A stretch of 64,000 nucleotides of DNA from Bacillus sp. ISL-7. GTDB taxonomy: Bacteria; Bacillota; Bacilli; Bacillales_B; DSM-18226. Below are positions 60,662 to 64,000 of this stretch, piece after piece (position 1 is the stretch's first letter; the number at the start of each line of letters is the position of its first letter). Below the pieces are notes generated by a model. That model was not told the origin of the DNA and ran no database searches. It saw nothing but the letters and a program-made list of their open reading frames with translations. The position numbers and the translations under genes were made by a program. The DNA is taken from positions 173,269 through 237,268 of the forward strand of contig NZ_JAGGQW010000050.1 in the NCBI RefSeq assembly GCF_018613065.1. Reading direction: 5' to 3'.

Positions 60662-61327
60662 TTAGTTGAAGAAGACCTCTTTTAAATGAACGGAAACATA
60701 TTTTGAATTTGGTCTATTAAATATAGCAACCTCATAATTTGATAACCACTTTAATTCCCCAAGATAGTGGCTGAATATTATCTCATCTGGTTTAGTGGAT
60801 GCAACCAGTTTTTTTGCTATTTCTTGTCCGTTCTTATCCTTGACTATCAAATATATGTCACTTACATAAAGACCGTGGTTTATAAAAACTTCAGCTTTAA
60901 AGTTGCGATTCGGGCTACTTTTTGGTTTCTTCCAGACATATTCATTTTTAAAATTTGCTTCTTTCACACAGTTATAAGCAACATCGAATGGAGTGCTTTC
61001 CCAGTTATTCAGTTTAACAACTTTTTCTATACCTTGCTTCAATTTATCCAAAATTACTTCTTTTTTCTCTTGGTCTTTTAGTTTAATAAATTCACTTACA
61101 TCATATAGAATTTCCACATCACAAAACCCATCAACAATTGCTAAAGTGGTCCTTAGAGATTCTTTTACACAGAAGATATTGATTTGCTTAATATTTTCTG
61201 TGTGGAATTTTGAAAAGCACTTCTCGTAAAGGGAGGTAATACATCTTGATTGAAAAGTAAAACTTTTTTCCACTACTGCAATGCCTTCGTCGGTTTCCGA
61301 ATATAAAAGAAAATGTTTTAATATCAT
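60662..61327 (-). CDS. Hypothetical protein, 221 residues
   Basis: I do not recognise a family. TAGGTGATTAA precedes the ATG at 61327. The protein is soluble, mixed alpha/beta, with a basic middle (KKEVILDKLKQGIEKVVKL, then WKKPKSSPNRNFKAEVFI) and no signal peptide or membrane helix. The C-terminal half reads like a small beta domain (ISHGLYVSDIYLIV type). It sits in an island with a DUF2750 gene, both followed by similar GCGATT hairpins. Immunity or stress roles are common for such lone genes but are not shown here. Confidence 0.6.
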   Translation of the reverse strand: MILKHFLLYSETDEGIAVVEKSFTFQSRCITSLYEKCFSKFHTENIKQINIFCVKESLRTTLAIVDGFCDVEILYDVSEFIKLKDQEKKEVILDKLKQGIEKVVKLNNWESTPFDVAYNCVKEANFKNEYVWKKPKSSPNRNFKAEVFINHGLYVSDIYLIVKDKNGQEIAKKLVASTKPDEIIFSHYLGELKWLSNYEVAIFNRPNSKYVSVHLKEVFFN

Positions 61328-61405
61328 TTTTAATCACCTATATAAATGTTCTACTTCCATCTATTTTTATCCTTCTTGCACTAACCTGCACCGTTTGTTC
61401 AATAA

Positions 61406-61437
61406 GAAAAGGCGATTACCATTATTCAGCAATCGCA
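61406..61437 (-). terminator. Hairpin terminator after the DUF2750 gene
   Basis: The stem TGCGATTG/TAATCGC-type is followed by TTTTCTT on the minus strand, ten bases after the stop. It resembles the hairpin at 60632. Confidence 0.65.
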
Positions 61438-61446
61438 CCCTTTAAT

Positions 61447-61821
61447 TCAATAATTTTCAAGTTCAGCTTCTAAATCATTAAGAAGTAAATCAATATTTAC
61501 AACTGCTGTATCATCCTCAGTCGGAAATATTGATGGTTTTAATCCATCTTTTTTCATTCCAGTAAGCCATTTAGCAATAAAATAATTCAAGTCAATCGGT
61601 TTAGCCTTGCATCCTATCCATTCATTTTTAGCAAAGAATTCTGCAAATTCTTTTTTAGGATAAAAGGGAATTTGCATTTTACCTTCCTCATCTTGTGCTG
61701 TTGCCCAATTATTATTATACAAACCCCAAACCTCTTCAGAATCTACAACCTTTTTTATGAAATACTCGTATCTAATATTTGGTGGTTGTTTGATTACTGC
61801 TTCAAACTCTTTTTTATTCAT
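61447..61821 (-). CDS. DUF2750 family protein
   Basis: 124 residues from the ATG at 61821, nine bases after AAGGA; an ATG three codons upstream is directly attached to that site. It has the DUF2750 pattern RYEYFIKKVVDSEEVWGLY, then WATAQDEEGKMQIPFYPKKEFAEFFA and an acidic C-terminus. The family is small, soluble and of unknown function. It is a lone gene ending in a hairpin terminator. Confidence 0.85.
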   Translation of the reverse strand: MNKKEFEAVIKQPPNIRYEYFIKKVVDSEEVWGLYNNNWATAQDEEGKMQIPFYPKKEFAEFFAKNEWIGCKAKPIDLNYFIAKWLTGMKKDGLKPSIFPTEDDTAVVNIDLLLNDLEAELENY

Positions 61822-61834
61822 TAGCAACATTCCT

Positions 61835-62041
61835 TATTAAAAAAATGTGATTTTCTATTATTTTATCACTACTCCTTGTTCAACTAAACTGCCACTCTAG
61901 GGGATCGCCGCCGCAATCCCCTATTCAACATAAGCACCCGTTCGCCATCAATGAAGCTCAATTTCAACACAGAATATGTAAGAAAATATCGTTCTTAAAT
62001 GGAAGTAAAAATGAGCACCCCTTTACATAGCCTAAATAAAA
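61835..62041. other. Gene-free stretch with decayed intergenic repeats
   Basis: No credible gene. It holds GC-richer fragments (CTCTAGGGGATCGCCGCC near 61890) and TAAGCACCC-type pieces like those near 60620, 61400 and 63440, and may be a remnant of a dispersed Bacillus intergenic repeat. Confidence 0.35.
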
Positions 62042-62068
62042 AAGAGAAGGAAACAATGTTCCCTCTCA
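62035..62068 (-). terminator. Terminator after the PLD-family gene
   Basis: The stem GAGAGGGAA/TTCCTTCTC with a short loop is followed by a T run on the minus strand, about 85 bp after the stop at 62153. Confidence 0.8.
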
Positions 62069-62152
62069 ATAGCATTCTATTTTAGTATCAGTAATTTAAT
62101 TTATTCTAATAAAATGCAGTCTACTACTCCTTAAAATAAAAATACTTAGTTT

Positions 62153-63379
62153 TTACAAATAATACTCAATCATTTTTGCAAACTTTTCTTTCAGTTTTTC
62201 TTTTATAGATAATTGATTGACGTCAGATGATGTTACTCGCTTTGAATTTTGGATGTCTTCATTGATGACTGGCTTTATCTTAGAAATAAAGACAGGGTCA
62301 TGGATATAGCAGTTCATTTCTTCATTTAAATGAAACGAGCGCGAATCAAAATTTACGGTCCCTACCATCAATACGTTTTTATCAATCAAGAATACTTTAC
62401 CGTGTATCACTCCCTTTTTATAACCGTATACTTCTATTCCCTGTTTTAATGCTTTTCGAATATATGGATACGCTGCCTCTTTAACTAACAGTGCATCCGA
62501 ATGAGGTGAGAACAGAATTTTAACACGAACCCCTCTTTTTCTTGCATCCACTAATGAGTTCCAAATAGTTCTGTCATTTAGTATAAAATAAGGTGTTACT
62601 ATAATGATGGACTCTTTTGCTTGATGAAACAGCATTGCATAATCTTGCCCAAGTTTCTCTCCGCTATAATATGCAGTAAATCGATGCGAGGTTGCTCCCT
62701 TTTCCTTTGTCGCGCTGTGTATAGGAATCTGTTGCTCTGTGTTTTTCTTCCAGTCTAACACAAATTGATGTTCTAGATCTTGAACTCCTTCTCCTCCTAT
62801 TTGAAGGTGATAATCTCTCCAGTGACCGAGTTTTACTTTTTCTCCTAAATACTTCTTGCCGATGTTAAATCCGCCAATGTACCCAATCCTTCCATCAATA
62901 ATTGAAATACGGCGATGATTCCGACGATCCAAAGAAGCAAAAAGATAAGGTAAAGCAGGCTTATTGTAATACGTAAAATGCACTCCTGCTTTAACCAATA
63001 ATTCTCTTTCCCTCTTCTTTAGTAAAATTCCACCCAGCCTGTCCACTGCATAATATACTTCTATACCTTCCTGGCTTTTTTGTCTCAATAAATCTAGAAA
63101 TTGATGACTTACTTTATCATCAGCAATAGAGAAAAAGTTGATATACACGTAATGTTTTGCTTTCCTTATATCTGAGAATAATTGATTGTCTAACTGTTTC
63201 CCGTCCGTATACATAGTAATATTACTTTGACGAATCGGGTATTGGATGGGCTCCTGGTCAAATACCATCCTTTTTTCGGCTGCTGTTCTGTCAATATTAC
63301 TCCAAGGAAGCAAAACAAAACATGCGCCGAAAAATACAAATAGGAGTACTTGAAGGATTTTCCGTATCTTTTTCAGCAT
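62153..63379 (-). CDS. Cardiolipin-synthase-like phospholipase D protein
   Basis: 408 residues; AAAGGAGAT precedes the ATG at 63379. An N-terminal membrane helix (~8-28) is followed by two PLD motifs, HRRISIIDGRIGYIGGFNIG (an HxK variant with Arg) near 155-175 and HGKVFLIDKNVLMVGTVNFD near 325-345, both HxK/R-x4-D type. The protein is shorter than typical Bacillus ClsA and has one membrane helix, closer to YwiE/YwjE-like enzymes. It probably joins phosphatidylglycerol into cardiolipin at the membrane. It stands alone. Confidence 0.88.
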   Translation of the reverse strand: MLKKIRKILQVLLFVFFGACFVLLPWSNIDRTAAEKRMVFDQEPIQYPIRQSNITMYTDGKQLDNQLFSDIRKAKHYVYINFFSIADDKVSHQFLDLLRQKSQEGIEVYYAVDRLGGILLKKRERELLVKAGVHFTYYNKPALPYLFASLDRRNHRRISIIDGRIGYIGGFNIGKKYLGEKVKLGHWRDYHLQIGGEGVQDLEHQFVLDWKKNTEQQIPIHSATKEKGATSHRFTAYYSGEKLGQDYAMLFHQAKESIIIVTPYFILNDRTIWNSLVDARKRGVRVKILFSPHSDALLVKEAAYPYIRKALKQGIEVYGYKKGVIHGKVFLIDKNVLMVGTVNFDSRSFHLNEEMNCYIHDPVFISKIKPVINEDIQNSKRVTSSDVNQLSIKEKLKEKFAKMIEYYL

Positions 63380-63464
63380 ATTTAATCTCCTTTATATATT
63401 ATCGTTTTCATTCAGTTAGTTTTTGTAATCGGGACAAAACTATCCCGTTAGCCCTCCATGGAGC

Positions 63465-63545
63465 GGAAGTTTCGCAATAATTGTTGTACTGTTTATTCCA
63501 CTTATTATCGTAGGTTCTTCCTTTGTTGGTCGAAGATATTATTAA
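63465..63545 (+). pseudogene. YjcZ-like small membrane protein fragment without a start
   Basis: One frame reads GSFAIIVVLFIPLIIVGSSF, then VGRRYY and a stop, the hydrophobic helix of YjcZ-type small sporulation proteins. No start codon or glycine-rich N-terminus lies before it. The intact relative is 24 bp downstream, so this is a decayed tandem copy. Confidence 0.65.
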
Positions 63546-63568
63546 TTTATAAAAAAGGGGGATTTTAC

Positions 63569-63700
63569 ATGCTTGGTTACTGTGGATATGGTTATGGTGG
63601 TAACGGCTATTGAGGATATGGTTACGGCGACCGTTCAACATTCGTTCTCATTGTCGTATTGTTCATGTTATTAATTATAGTAGGTGCTTCCTGGTTTTAA
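63569..63700 (+). pseudogene. YjcZ-like small protein gene with in-frame TGA
   Basis: AAAAGGGGG precedes the ATG. The frame reads a Gly/Tyr-rich start (MLGYCGYGYGGNGY), a TGA stop at codon 15 (63611-63613), then GYGYGDRSTFVLIVVLFMLL and an IIVGASWF end. YjcZ-family proteins are about 45 residues with exactly this layout, so a Gly codon (GGA) has become TGA, or the base is a sequencing error. Without readthrough only a 14-residue peptide is made. Confidence 0.75.
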
Positions 63701-64000
63701 CCTAATACCCTTTTATTACCATTAGTCTTTATAAGACTAAGCATTATGGAGGAAGTTCCACTATTTTGGGAGTTCCTTTTATATTTACTACCAAAAAGGA
63801 TTATTTCTTTTCGATTTCCAATTGGAGAGTAAAATATTTTCGGAAATTTTCATTACTATTGTTTAATTCAAACAATAACCTTTAACATCCTTGTCTAACT
63901 AAACTAAACTGACCCGTTAGCCATCCAAGCAGCACAAAATCAGTGCTGCACCACAGAGAATGAAAATGGTTAGGAAGTTGCCGCGTTGCGGCACCATCAA
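63701..64000. other. Gene-free right end with hairpins
   Basis: It holds a TTAGTCTTTATAAGACTAA hairpin (63722-63740) and a GGAAGTTCC/GGGAGTTCC stem followed by T residues (63751-63780), probably the terminator of the YjcZ-like gene. Near 63905-63925 an ACCCGTTAGCCATCC stretch repeats fragments seen at 63440 and 60615. No gene is supported up to the window edge. Confidence 0.45.

Noticed and set aside
63408..63641. 77-codon minus-strand frame near the right end
   Set aside because: It runs against two YjcZ-like reading frames that have recognisable sequence; no ribosome site.

Overview
The window comes from a low-GC, spore-forming Bacillaceae-type Firmicute. The support is strong AGGAGG-type ribosome sites, frequent TTG/GTG starts, Spo0E-like and YjcZ-like small proteins, a class IV-type PHA synthase, and CcpA cre-like sites. 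Most genes lie on the minus strand. No rRNA, tRNA or CRISPR array was seen.

Region 1 (1-26.2 kb) is a locus for arabinan-type (furanose) polysaccharides. It holds a sugar-binding lipoprotein cut by the window edge, a LacI regulator, and a four-gene furanose ABC transporter of the YtfQ-YtfR-YtfT-YjfF type. It also holds four large secreted modular GH43 proteins, one with two GH43 modules and one with a CBM42/AbfB module. A three-gene sensing operon follows: a LytS/YesM-type histidine kinase, an AraC-type response regulator, and a membrane-anchored protein with two fused sugar-binding domains. The second of those domains resembles the transporter's own binding protein. Three transcription units share a TTTATAA direct repeat spaced exactly 20 bp, at a similar distance from their start codons, which suits the response regulator.

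Region 2 (26.5-30.2 kb) has a gutted SDR relic, a DHA2 drug-type exporter with a divergent TetR regulator, and a DUF421/YetF membrane protein.

Region 3 (30.3-48.5 kb) is a long minus-strand acyl-CoA operon. It encodes an SDR, an acyl-CoA dehydrogenase, two MaoC-type hydratases, EtfBA, a three-subunit acyl-CoA (propionyl-CoA type) carboxylase, a PHA synthase with a small partner subunit, both methylmalonyl-CoA mutase subunits, and a thiolase. A second EtfBA pair follows after a terminator. Together they can take acyl-CoA through beta-oxidation, move propionyl-CoA to succinyl-CoA, and store surplus as PHA.

Region 4 (47.7-56.9 kb) is the most novel part. It holds three SDRs, a Dke1/DAD-type cupin dioxygenase, a LysR regulator, a 3-oxoacid CoA-transferase, an ACS-type MFS importer and a TauD-type Fe(II)/2OG dioxygenase. 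Six promoters carry the same 19-bp element, each exactly 31 nt upstream of a -10 hexamer and always in the same orientation relative to the gene. This defines a local regulon, probably of the LysR protein, that may feed the region 3 operon. The substrate is unknown. An oxygenase-initiated route to a ketone or diketone, cleaved by the cupin and activated by the CoA-transferase, fits the gene set.

Region 5 (57-64 kb) is an accessory tail. It holds a VOC protein, a MerR regulator with a classic 19-bp-spacer operator, a DltE-like SDR, an IS110 relic, two hypothetical genes (one DUF2750), a cardiolipin-synthase-like PLD protein and decayed YjcZ-type small genes.
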